This document shows positions 18,336 through 26,362 of a DNA stretch of 64,000 nt, piece after piece. Below the pieces are notes generated by a model that had not been told where the DNA came from, made no database searches, and saw nothing but the letters and a program-made list of their open reading frames with translations. Origin of the DNA: Streptosporangium sp. NBC_01756 (GTDB lineage: Bacteria > Actinomycetota > Actinomycetes > Streptosporangiales > Streptosporangiaceae); contig NZ_CP109130.1 in the NCBI RefSeq assembly GCF_035917975.1, positions 8,246,001-8,310,000 of the forward strand, in the 5' to 3' direction. Made by a program: the position numbers and the translations under genes. Positions within the stretch are counted from its first letter, which is position 1. Each line of letters opens with the position of its first letter.

Positions 18336-19967
18336 CTATCGGGTCCTCGTCGGCACGACCTCGTCGGAACCGGCGGGCCAGCTGCGTTCCGCGGTGATGT
18401 ACAGCAATTCGGATGACACGCCCCGCTTGCCGCACAGCTCGGTGAGGAGCTCCGACTGTTGGATCTGCTCGGCCGCGGGGTCGTACCAGCACCCCGAGAG
18501 GTGCTTGAGCCACGGCTCCATGCCGAGCGCGTAGACGAACACGGTGCGCGCGCCGACCTGCTGCGCCACCTTGTCCGCCGGGTCCGCGAACGAACCCTTG
18601 AGCCCGCGGGCGTGGTCGTCGTCGCGGCTGATCGGTGTGTCGAGCAGCGGGCCGTAGAGCCAGCTCATCGGCGCGCCGACGCACTCCAGGCCGATGAACA
18701 GCGCGTCGACGGTGCCGATCTCGCGGCCGACCAGCTCGTAGATCGACGGGTCCATCGGCGAGGTGTCGGTCGCGAACAGGAAGCCGCGGCCGCCGATGCG
18801 CACCAGCGGCACCATCTTGGCGCGGATGTCGAGGTCACCGTGCTCGCCGAGGAACGGCAGCGCGGTGATCTTCGCCGGGCCGAGGTCGAGCGACTGCACT
18901 TCGCCGAGCTCGACCACGTTGCGGAAGCCGAAGCTTTCCAAGAAGACCCGGAGGTTGAAGTCGGGCAGCGTGCCGCCCCCGGTGAGCGGGACGACGATCG
19001 TGCCGATCCGGTCGCGCAGCTGGAGCAGCGTCTCCAGCGAGAAGTGGTCGGAGTGGCCGTGGCTGATCACCACGACGTCGATCTTCTCGGGCAGGTCGGC
19101 GAAGGTGAAGTGGTCCCAGCCGTCGTCGTCGTAGCCGAGCGTCGGGTCGGTCATGACCGTGAAGCCCTCGTACTCCATCAGCACGCTCGCGTGCCCGAAG
19201 TAACGGACCCGGACCTGGCCGGGCTCCGCGTGGTCGTACGGCCTGGGCTCCCGGTCGGTGAACAGACCGCGGAAGATTTCCTGCTGCCCGCCCGCCAGCT
19301 CGAATAGCTCGATCAGTGCCTCGACGTCGACCCGGCGGCGGTGACCCGCGAACAGCTCACCCAACTCCGGCGCGGAGAACGGCACCTTGAGCTCGGCCCG
19401 GCCGTGCGACAACACCGGCGAGCCGTAGATGAACGGCTGGCTCGGATCGTGCCGAGGCAGCAGTGAGATCGTCTGCGCCTCCGGTTGCAGCGCCGCCGTG
19501 CGGTAGAGCAGCGGCTCGAAGAAGCGCAGCGAGGGGTTGTTCGCCGTGTCGTAGACGAGCTCGGAGATGCCGTGCAGGCTCGGCGGCAGCTGGGCGTACA
19601 GGCCCGCGAGCGACCCGCCGTTCGCGTTCTCCTTGAGGATCGCGCGCATGGCGTCGATCTCCTCGGCGAGTTGCAGGCGCGGCCGGCCTTCCTTGAGCGT
19701 GGTCTCGACCAGCTCCTCGATCGCCGCGACACCGCCTTCGCGCGGGTTGACGAACGGCGCGCCGAACATGGTCGGGCTCTTGAGCGCGGCTTCGTGTGCG
19801 TGCGGTGCGGCGAGGTAGCTGCGCAGCGCGGGCAGCTGCCGTTTCGCCAGATTGAGCGCACCGGTGTGCGGGGCGGCGAAGTACGGAACCGCGTACCACC
19901 TGTGGATCAGCGGCTGCACCACTGTCGATGTCGCGAGATAGCGCCCTGCCGAGGTGTCCGAACTCAT
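18336..19967 (-). CDS. Metallo-beta-lactamase-fold hydrolase
   Basis: Predicted cytoplasmic metallohydrolase of 543 residues. The first half is an unassigned helical region (about 1-260). The second half is a UlaG-like metallo-beta-lactamase domain beginning VRYFGHASVLMEYEGFTVMTDP and carrying the metal motif HGHSDH, with later acidic/His ligands in ATDTSPMD and LECVGAP. Proteins of this long form occur in some peptide biosynthetic clusters, but their reactions are mostly unknown to me. ATG at 19967 is preceded by GAAAGGG. It is the first gene of the leftward operon and directly borders the bidirectional control region. Amide or ester hydrolysis, or ring closure, are possible roles. Confidence 0.8.
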   Translation of the reverse strand: MSSDTSAGRYLATSTVVQPLIHRWYAVPYFAAPHTGALNLAKRQLPALRSYLAAPHAHEAALKSPTMFGAPFVNPREGGVAAIEELVETTLKEGRPRLQLAEEIDAMRAILKENANGGSLAGLYAQLPPSLHGISELVYDTANNPSLRFFEPLLYRTAALQPEAQTISLLPRHDPSQPFIYGSPVLSHGRAELKVPFSAPELGELFAGHRRRVDVEALIELFELAGGQQEIFRGLFTDREPRPYDHAEPGQVRVRYFGHASVLMEYEGFTVMTDPTLGYDDDGWDHFTFADLPEKIDVVVISHGHSDHFSLETLLQLRDRIGTIVVPLTGGGTLPDFNLRVFLESFGFRNVVELGEVQSLDLGPAKITALPFLGEHGDLDIRAKMVPLVRIGGRGFLFATDTSPMDPSIYELVGREIGTVDALFIGLECVGAPMSWLYGPLLDTPISRDDDHARGLKGSFADPADKVAQQVGARTVFVYALGMEPWLKHLSGCWYDPAAEQIQQSELLTELCGKRGVSSELLYITAERSWPAGSDEVVPTRTR

Positions 19968-20639
19968 CGTATCCCTTTCACTGTGGTCTCGAACAAAAAG
20001 GCCGATGTGGGGGCGCCGAATACATGGTTGTCCGCGCGAGTGTTTAAACGAGTATTTGTGAGCGCGGTCAGCCGGATCGACGAGCCAATTTCTCGCGCAC
20101 ATCAGTAACCGGCTTCGGCCACGGGAAGAAGGAGGCGGTGGCTCGGCCGGTAGGATGCGTTCGATGCTCGGCGGGCCCTTCGTATGCCCGAATTGTCGGA
20201 TATGCGAACAGGTGAAAGAAGTCAGGTCACCTGTGCTTCGACGTCCAGGGCCTTGCTCCCGGCTAGCGGATTCCCCAGATCCATGGCATTGCATCCTCCC
20301 TCGTTACTCCATCCGGGAGGCTGACCTCCCTGGGTTCGGCAACCCTCCGGATGCGGAGTTTCGCGGCGATTTTATGCGCGTCCGCGACGGCCGTGTCAAG
20401 GATGCTCCGCCGTTTTGTCCATCGCTTTCTGGAATGAGCATATTTGGGTAGGCCTCTTGACGCCCTGGAGCTGCTCGTTTATAAAATCCAAGCTGGCGTT
20501 CGTTTTATTTGGGCTGCTCGGCAGGATTTCTGGGGCGAGTCGTTATTCCAGGGGGCTTCGCTGTGCGGATCAGTTGTGCCGTGCGTCCCGCTGTGCCTGT
20601 CGGGCCACGCCCGGCCATACCCGAAATGCGGTGTATTCC
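19968..20639. promoter_or_regulatory. Bidirectional control region of the biosynthetic cluster
   Basis: The 672 bases between two divergent operons hold no convincing gene and are clearly richer in A+T than the rest, notably near 20035-20100 and 20455-20520. Both operon promoters must lie here. An ordered set of inverted repeats at 20310-20355 and 20353-20410 lies in the leader of the rightward operon. The rightward first gene (ATG 20640) has no clear ribosome site. No cluster-specific regulator gene is present inside the cluster, so control probably comes from outside or through this leader. Confidence 0.7.
20310..20355 (+). ncRNA. Possible structured leader RNA upstream of the rightward operon
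   Basis: CATCCGG near 20310 pairs with CCGGATG ending near 20353, enclosing two small hairpins: GGGAGG-CTGA-CCTCCC and GGGT-TCGGCA-ACCC. This makes a three-way junction. The segment CGGCAACCCTCC recalls the 3' part of actinobacterial SAM-I/SAM-IV riboswitch cores, but the other conserved parts of those riboswitches are not evident. A further pair GCGGAG (about 20353) with CTCCGC (about 20405) encloses TCGCGG/CCGCGA and is followed by GTTTTG, which could act as an attenuator. Position 300 bases before the start codon is compatible with a leader. Confidence 0.3.
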
Positions 20640-21968
20640 ATGACCGCTATACCTCGCTCGCTGGTCCTCGTCCTCGGTGTCGACAAATACGTACTCGACG
20701 CGTGCGAACGGCACGACGTCGAGGCCGTCGTCGTCGTGGGCGCCGGGCAACGCGACTACGGACTCCAGCCCGTTCCCGAGGGCATGACGGTGCTGCGGGT
20801 CGACAGCGTGTCCAGTCCCGAGGCGGTGCTCGGCGCGCTGCACCGGTCCGGTTACGCCGAACGGCGCTTCGACGGAGTGCAGACGTCCGACGAGTGGGCC
20901 ATGGTGACGGCGGGCATGCTCGCCGCACACCTGGGCGCACGCGCGATCGACCCCGTGACCGCGCTGTACTTCCGCGACAAGACACTGCAGAAGCAGCGGG
21001 TCCGGGAAGCGGGCGTCCCAGCCGCGCGGACCCACGTCATCGAGGACATCCATGACCTCGGCGATCTCACCGAGCTGCCCTTCGCCAAGGCGGTGCTCAA
21101 ACCGATCGCGGGCGCGGCGGCCGCCATGACCTCCATGGTCGGCGACATCGGCCGGCTGCGTGCGCTCAGCGCCAAGTACCGCGGCGAGCACACCGGCCAG
21201 CGCACCTTCGCGCTGGAGGAGTACATCCCCGGCGACGAGTGGGTCGCCGACGGCGTCCTGCACGACGGCGAGGTCGTGTTCTGCGCCCTCGGCCGCTACG
21301 GCGTGCCGTGCATGACGACGATCGACCAGGAACTCCCCCTGTGGCTGCGCAGGTTCGACCCGAACGACGAGGCGTGGGCCTACGAGCTCGGCGAACCGGT
21401 GGTGCGCCGCGCACTCACCGCGCTCGGCCTGCGCGACGGCGTGTTCCACATGGAGCTGTTCCACGATGCCGAGACCGGCACCCTGACGTTCGGCGAGTGC
21501 GCGGCGCGACGCGGTGGCGCGCTCGTGCACGAGGAGGTGCAGGCGAAGTTCGGCGTGCACCTGGGCGAGGGGGCGCTGTTCGGCGCGCTGGGCCGCAAGC
21601 CCGAGATCGAGGTGAAGGTGCGGCCGGAGACCATCGGCGGCACCTATCTGATGGGGCGGCCGGGCACGTTGTTCCACTGCCCGTCGCCGAAGGACATGAG
21701 CGCTCTCGACGGCGTCGAGTACGTGCGCGTCGAGTCGGCGTTCGGCGCGTCGCTCTCCTCCGCGGTCGGCAGCACCAATGTCCGCATCGCCCAGGTGCTG
21801 GTCTCGGCCTCCTCGGAGGAGGCGCTGCTGCGCCGGTTCGAGGAGCTGCGGGTGTGGTTCGACGAGCGCCTGCTGATCGCGCCGAGCGGCCCGATGAGCG
21901 GGCTGCGCGCGTGGCAGCGGGAGAATTGGCCGGACGCCGACTACCGGGACCTGCCATGGCAGTCGTGA
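20640..21968 (+). CDS. ATP-grasp ligase C (divergent nucleotide loop)
   Basis: ATP-grasp family protein of 442 residues and first gene of the rightward operon. It has the RDKTLQKQRVREAG element (112-125), Lys154 in AKAVLKPIAG and the metal-site region TFGECAARRGGALV. The loop after the lysine reads AGAAAAMTSMV in place of the usual glycine/serine-rich SxxGxG, so ATP binding may be altered. The N-terminal half (LVLVLGVDKYVLDACERHDV) is a nucleotide-fold pre-domain. The ATG at 20640 has no strong ribosome site; an open frame continues to 20415 but its sequence is not protein-like. The C-terminal 100 residues, with WFDERLLIAP, are unlike the other five ligases. Confidence 0.82.
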   Translation: MTAIPRSLVLVLGVDKYVLDACERHDVEAVVVVGAGQRDYGLQPVPEGMTVLRVDSVSSPEAVLGALHRSGYAERRFDGVQTSDEWAMVTAGMLAAHLGARAIDPVTALYFRDKTLQKQRVREAGVPAARTHVIEDIHDLGDLTELPFAKAVLKPIAGAAAAMTSMVGDIGRLRALSAKYRGEHTGQRTFALEEYIPGDEWVADGVLHDGEVVFCALGRYGVPCMTTIDQELPLWLRRFDPNDEAWAYELGEPVVRRALTALGLRDGVFHMELFHDAETGTLTFGECAARRGGALVHEEVQAKFGVHLGEGALFGALGRKPEIEVKVRPETIGGTYLMGRPGTLFHCPSPKDMSALDGVEYVRVESAFGASLSSAVGSTNVRIAQVLVSASSEEALLRRFEELRVWFDERLLIAPSGPMSGLRAWQRENWPDADYRDLPWQS

Positions 21969-23182
21969 TGAGCGGACTCGTCACCAGGCTGCTGCCCGAG
22001 ACGCCGGCACAACGGGCCCTGGCTCTCGCGCACTTCGTGAACGCGGTCGGCAGCGGCATGTTCATGGCGGGCAGCGTGCTGTACTTCACCCGGATCATCG
22101 GTCTGCCGGCGACCCAGGTCGCGCTGGGCCTCTTCCTCGGCGCGATGGTGGGTCTGATCGCGGGCATCTTCGCCGGGCGGATCGCCGACCAGTACGGCGC
22201 CAGGGAGACCCAGATCGCGGTCATGCTCGCGGGCACCGCGGCCATGACCTGCTTCCTGTTCGTCTCGACGCTGGTCTCCTACCTCGCCGTGTCCGTCCTC
22301 GTCGGACTCGTCTTCGCGGCCGACAAGTCGAGCAAGGCGCCGCTGGTACGGCACTTCGGCGGCGAGAACCTGGCCGGGTACCGCGCCTACCTGCGTTCGA
22401 CGGTGAACCTCGCCATCGCACTCGGCTCGCTGGGCGCGGGCGTCGCGCTCCAGCTCGACACCAAGATCGCGTACCAGGTGCTGATCTGCGGCCGGGCGCT
22501 GTCCTTCCTGGCGGGCGCGGTGTTGCTGGTCCGGCTGCCCCATGTCGAGCCGAGCAAGGCGACCGCCGCGTCCGGGCGGTGGATGGCGCTGCGCGACCGG
22601 CCGTACCTGACCGCGACCGCGCTGAACTCGGTGATGTCACTGCACTACGCGGTGCCGACATTCCTGTTGCCGCTGTGGATCGTCGAGCACACCGCGGCTC
22701 CCAAGTGGATGGTCTCGGTCGCGCTCGCCCTGAACACGGCCATGATCATCACGCTCCAGGTGGTGCTGAGCCGGAACGTCTCCGACCACGCCGCCGCGGG
22801 CGGCAAGATGCGGTGGGCGGGGATCGCGGTCGCCGTCGGGCTCGCGCTGATGGCCGCAGCGGGCACCCAGTCCCCGGCCGTCGCCATCGCACTGCTCGTG
22901 CTGTCCATGGCCGTCTACACCCTCGGCGAACTGTGGCACGCCGCCGCCTCGATGGAGTACTCGTTCGGTCTCGCCGCACCGCACGCCCAGGGGCAGTACT
23001 CGGGCGTGTTCGGCCTCGGTGGCGGGGTGGCCGAGGCCCTCGCGCCCGCCGTGCTCGGTCTGGCCATCACCTACGGCTGGCCCGCATGGCTGCTCATCGC
23101 GGCGGGCTTCGCCGCCGTCGGCGCGCTGAGCTCACCGCTGATCGCGTACTCCCTGCGCCGGTGGCGGCCTGCACACCTGTGA
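21956..23182 (+). CDS. MFS exporter 1
   Basis: Major facilitator superfamily protein of 408 residues with about twelve predicted helices; the loop GRIADQYGARETQ between helices 2 and 3 fits the MFS motif A (GxLaDrxGrr). It resembles the other cluster transporter (32568) over its length, sharing for example the N-S-V-M and L-L-P-L-W-x-x-E blocks and V-L-S-R-N, so the two are paralogues. Probable role is product export or self-protection. ATG at 21956 has GGGA six bases before it; a GTG at 21965 and an ATG at 21968 that overlaps the preceding stop as TGATG are alternatives. Translational coupling with ligase C is clear in each case. Confidence 0.86.
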   Translation: MAVVMSGLVTRLLPETPAQRALALAHFVNAVGSGMFMAGSVLYFTRIIGLPATQVALGLFLGAMVGLIAGIFAGRIADQYGARETQIAVMLAGTAAMTCFLFVSTLVSYLAVSVLVGLVFAADKSSKAPLVRHFGGENLAGYRAYLRSTVNLAIALGSLGAGVALQLDTKIAYQVLICGRALSFLAGAVLLVRLPHVEPSKATAASGRWMALRDRPYLTATALNSVMSLHYAVPTFLLPLWIVEHTAAPKWMVSVALALNTAMIITLQVVLSRNVSDHAAAGGKMRWAGIAVAVGLALMAAAGTQSPAVAIALLVLSMAVYTLGELWHAAASMEYSFGLAAPHAQGQYSGVFGLGGGVAEALAPAVLGLAITYGWPAWLLIAAGFAAVGALSSPLIAYSLRRWRPAHL

Positions 23183-23241
23183 TCCCACAACCGGCCGCGT
23201 CGCGGACCGGCACGACCCAACCGCACACGAAAGGCAGACCC

Positions 23242-23811
23242 GTGACCCTGACCGGCGCCGAGACCCGTACCGCGATGATCGAAATCGTCCCGGACCTCCT
23301 GTTCGACCCGGAGAAGATCACCGAGGCCTACCAGCAGGTGGTCGACCGCGTGCCGGTGACCGACCCGGCCAACCCCGACCACCGGCTGCGCAGGCTCGGC
23401 CTCACCCACCGCGCGGGCGCCGACGACCCGTGGCACGACGCGGGCAACGGCCAGTTCAACCAGACCACCGGCGAGAAGAACTTCGAGGAGGCGGAGTTCA
23501 GCTTCTTCAACGAGGAGCTGACGGACACCTACTTCCACGAGATCTACCGCAGCCTGCCGTTCCAGATCGGCCGCATGCGCCTGGTCGCGCTGCACCCGTC
23601 GGAGATCTACCACATGCACACCGACGCCTCGCGGGTCGCGCACATGGCGATCAAGACCAACGAGGACTGCCGACTGCTGCTGCGCCGCGGCGAGACCTAC
23701 CACGTCCCGACCGACGGCCGCATCCACATCCTCAACACGCTGCTGCACCACTCCGCCTACAACGCCGGCGGGGACACCCGGATCCACCTGACGATGACCA
23801 TCGTCGAGTGA
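23242..23811 (+). CDS. Aspartyl/asparaginyl beta-hydroxylase-like Fe(II)/2-oxoglutarate oxygenase
   Basis: Protein of 189 residues with the jelly-roll iron site of the Asp/Asn beta-hydroxylase family: PSEIYHMHTD gives His126 and Asp128, LHHSAYN gives His170, and the Arg180 in DTRIHLTM would bind 2-oxoglutarate. Spacing and the intervening MAIKTNEDC strand fit the family. The first 90 residues are unlike the catalytic domain. GTG at 23242 is chosen for AAAGGCAG upstream; the open frame continues upstream inside the exporter gene, which cannot be real. In this cluster it would most simply hydroxylate a free amino acid or a peptide-bound residue. The target is unknown. Confidence 0.78.
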   Translation: MTLTGAETRTAMIEIVPDLLFDPEKITEAYQQVVDRVPVTDPANPDHRLRRLGLTHRAGADDPWHDAGNGQFNQTTGEKNFEEAEFSFFNEELTDTYFHEIYRSLPFQIGRMRLVALHPSEIYHMHTDASRVAHMAIKTNEDCRLLLRRGETYHVPTDGRIHILNTLLHHSAYNAGGDTRIHLTMTIVE

Positions 23812-23848
23812 TCGGCCCGCACCCACCCACCACCGGGAGATCCCTGAC

Positions 23849-25102
23849 ATGACTGGACAATCGCGCCCCGTCGCCGTGATCGTCGACGGCTACACCACGG
23901 GCAACTTCCTGCCACCCGCGTTCGCGGGCATCGGTGCGGACGTGGTGCACGTGCAGAGCAGCCGCGACCTGATGACCTCCATGACATTGCCCGACCTGAC
24001 GGCCTACCGGGCCAACATCGTGTGCGACACCCCCGAGGAGGCGGCGCGGGCGCTGGCCGAGTTCTCGCCTGTGGCCGTGGTGACCGGGCAGGAGCCGGGT
24101 GTCGAGTGGACGGACCGGCTCAACGAACTGCTCGGCCTGCCCGGCAACGCCAGTGCCACCTGGCGGGCCCGCCGCGACAAGTACGAGATGATCGAGGCGC
24201 TGCGCCGGGCGGGCGTGCGCTGCGCCGAGCAGTTCAAGAGCTCCGACCCCGAGGAGATCGTCGCCTGGGCCGAGCGACGGGACGAATACCCGGTGGTCGT
24301 GAAGCCGCTCGCGTCGGCGGCGACCGACGGCGTCGCCGTGTGCGTCTCGGCCGACGAGGTCCGCAAGGCGGCGGAGGTCGTGCTCGGCGCGAGCGACATC
24401 TTCGAGACCCGCAACCGCGAAGTGCTGGTGCAGTCCTACCTCGCGGGCCACGAGTACACGGTCGACATGGTCACCGTGGACGGGAAGCGTTACACCAACG
24501 GCGTTTCGCGCTACCGCAAGCGGTTGCGGGGCACGCACAACATCTACGACCGCGAGGACCTGCTCGACCCGGCTTCGCCCGAGGTCGCGGCACTGGTCGA
24601 GTACACATCGTCGGCGCTCGACGCGCTCGGCGTGCGCTCCGGGCCGACCCACGCCGAGGTGATCATCACTCCGGCCGGGCCGGCCCTGGTAGAGGTCGGG
24701 GCGCGGCTCAGCGGCAGCCTCGCGCGGGAGTTCCAGGACGCCTGCGTGGGCACCAACCAGGCCCACCTGACCGCGCTCGCCGCCGTCCGGCCCCAGGAGT
24801 TCCTCGACGAGTACGCGGGCAAGGTGTTCACGCGGCACAAGTTCGGCGCTCTGGTGATCACGGCGACCGAGCTCGACGGGATCGTGGAGGACCTCGACCT
24901 CGACGCGCTGGCCGAGCTGGAAGCGCTGCCGTCGCTGACCAACCTGCGGATCAAGATCAAGCCCGGTGGCCGGATCAAGCCGACGGTCGACCTCTACACC
25001 AGCACCCTCGGCGTGCACTTGGCCACCGACTCGGCCGAACAGCTCGAACGCGACTACGAGCGCGTGCAGCAGTTGAAGGACGCCGTCTTCCGGCTGCGCT
25101 GA
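23849..25102 (+). CDS. ATP-grasp ligase D (paralogue of ligase A)
   Basis: ATP-grasp ligase of 417 residues that aligns end-to-end with ligase A at 6434: shared blocks include V-I-V-D-G-Y-x-T-G-N-F-L-P at the start, A-R-R-D-K-x-E-M-I-E near 110, Y-P-V-V-V-K-P-L (151-158), the E-V-L-V-Q-S-Y-L segment and L-V-E-V-G-A-R-L. The metal-site asparagine of ligase A (RLNGN) is serine here (RLSGS). Lys156 is the nucleotide lysine. GGGAGA stands upstream of the ATG. It begins 37 bases after the dioxygenase gene and lies 27 bases before ligase E, so a two-step ligation on a hydroxylated amino acid is conceivable. Confidence 0.87.
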   Translation: MTGQSRPVAVIVDGYTTGNFLPPAFAGIGADVVHVQSSRDLMTSMTLPDLTAYRANIVCDTPEEAARALAEFSPVAVVTGQEPGVEWTDRLNELLGLPGNASATWRARRDKYEMIEALRRAGVRCAEQFKSSDPEEIVAWAERRDEYPVVVKPLASAATDGVAVCVSADEVRKAAEVVLGASDIFETRNREVLVQSYLAGHEYTVDMVTVDGKRYTNGVSRYRKRLRGTHNIYDREDLLDPASPEVAALVEYTSSALDALGVRSGPTHAEVIITPAGPALVEVGARLSGSLAREFQDACVGTNQAHLTALAAVRPQEFLDEYAGKVFTRHKFGALVITATELDGIVEDLDLDALAELEALPSLTNLRIKIKPGGRIKPTVDLYTSTLGVHLATDSAEQLERDYERVQQLKDAVFRLR

Positions 25103-25129
25103 GCCGGCCACACCCGCGAGGAAACGAGC

Positions 25130-26362
25130 ATGACAACCAGCCCCGAAATCCGTCGCCTGCTACTGGTCGGCGGCGGCGGAGACATGACGCTCAGCGTCGA
25201 CGTCGCCGTGGCGGCGCTGCGCCAGGCCGCCACCCGCGGCCTGACCACGCATGTCACCAATCTGGCGGACACGCTGGCCGCGACACCCGCGGTCACCGCG
25301 GCGGCCGACGCCGTGACCGCCGTCGACCACACCGATCCCGGTGCGGTCGCGGCGTGGGCGGTGGCGGACGGAGGGTTCGACGTCGTGTTCGGCGTCCGGG
25401 AGATGGCCCAGGTCGCCGTCGCCGAGACGGCGCGGGCACTGGGCCTGCCGGGCAACGATCCGGACGCCGTCCGGCGCGTGCGGAGCAAGGACGCGTGCCG
25501 TGCCGCACTCGCCGAGGCCGGGTTCGTCCAGCCACCGGTCCGGCTCTGCGCGGGACTCGCCGACGCGGCCGAGTTCGTTGCGACGGTCGCCGGACCGTGG
25601 GTGGTCAAGCCCAGGGACGGTTCGGGCAGCGAGGGCGTCCGGCTGGTGGCGGACCCGTCCGAGCTCGCCGGCGCCGTCGCCGCGCTCCCGAACCAGGATG
25701 AGTTCCTGATCGAGGAGTTCGTCGTCGGCGCCGAGTACAGTGTCGAGGGCGTGTTCCTCGGCGGTGAGCCGCGGGTCTTGGCCGTGACGGCCAAGGAGAA
25801 GCTCCCGCCACCGTACTTCGTGGAGATCGGGCACGTGCTGCCCGCGGACCTGCCGAGCGCGGACGGGGAACGGATCGAGGCGCAGGTGCTCGCCGCGTTG
25901 CGGGCACTCGGCCTGACCCACGGGCTGTTCCACGTCGAGCTGTGGCTCACCGACCGCGGCATCGTCCTCGGCGAGGTGCACGCCCGCGTCGGTGGCGGCT
26001 GGATCCACCGCATGCTCGAACACACCCTCCCCGGCATCGAGCTGTACGGCCTGGCGTACGACGACGCGCTCGGCGCAGGTGCCGCGCCCGCGTCCTTCAC
26101 CACGACCGGCGCGGCGGCGTCCCGCTACTTCGCGCCGCCTCCGGGGCGGATCACGACCATCACCGGCTGGGAGGCCGTCCGCGACCACCCCGCCGTTCTG
26201 TACGCCGAGCTCGCCGTCGGGGAAGGCGACGTCGTACGGCCGTTCAGCTCGGGTGAGGACCGGGTCGGCGCGGTCGTCGTCAGCGCCGAGACGCCCGCCG
26301 CGGCCCGCAGGCTCGCCGGCGAACTGGTGGATTCCGTGAAGTTCGAGGTGGAATCGGCATGA
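25130..26362 (+). CDS. ATP-grasp ligase E
   Basis: ATP-grasp ligase of 410 residues. Core marks are RRVRSKDACRAALAEAG (115-131), Lys160 in GPWVVKPRDGSGSEGV with an intact nucleotide loop, the EEFVVGAEYSVEG strand and the metal region VLGEVHARVGGGWIH. The N-terminus LLLVGGGGDMTLSVDVAVAALR is a Rossmann-type fold. GAGGAAACGAGC precedes the ATG. Its stop overlaps the dipeptide epimerase start as ATGA, so the two proteins are made together; this is the best hint in the cluster that ligase E makes an L,L-dipeptide that is then epimerised. It is closest in layout to ligase F, not to A/D. Confidence 0.87.
   Translation: MTTSPEIRRLLLVGGGGDMTLSVDVAVAALRQAATRGLTTHVTNLADTLAATPAVTAAADAVTAVDHTDPGAVAAWAVADGGFDVVFGVREMAQVAVAETARALGLPGNDPDAVRRVRSKDACRAALAEAGFVQPPVRLCAGLADAAEFVATVAGPWVVKPRDGSGSEGVRLVADPSELAGAVAALPNQDEFLIEEFVVGAEYSVEGVFLGGEPRVLAVTAKEKLPPPYFVEIGHVLPADLPSADGERIEAQVLAALRALGLTHGLFHVELWLTDRGIVLGEVHARVGGGWIHRMLEHTLPGIELYGLAYDDALGAGAAPASFTTTGAAASRYFAPPPGRITTITGWEAVRDHPAVLYAELAVGEGDVVRPFSSGEDRVGAVVVSAETPAAARRLAGELVDSVKFEVESA

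Noticed and set aside
20310..20410. A definite SAM riboswitch call
   Set aside because: Only CGGCAACCCTCC and a junction-like fold agree; the other conserved SAM-I/IV core segments are missing by eye, so it is kept only as a low-confidence structured leader.
20415..20639. N-terminal extension of ligase C
   Set aside because: In-frame sequence from 20415 is A+T-rich and rich in Cys, Arg and Phe without similarity to ATP-grasp proteins; the family start matches ATG 20640.
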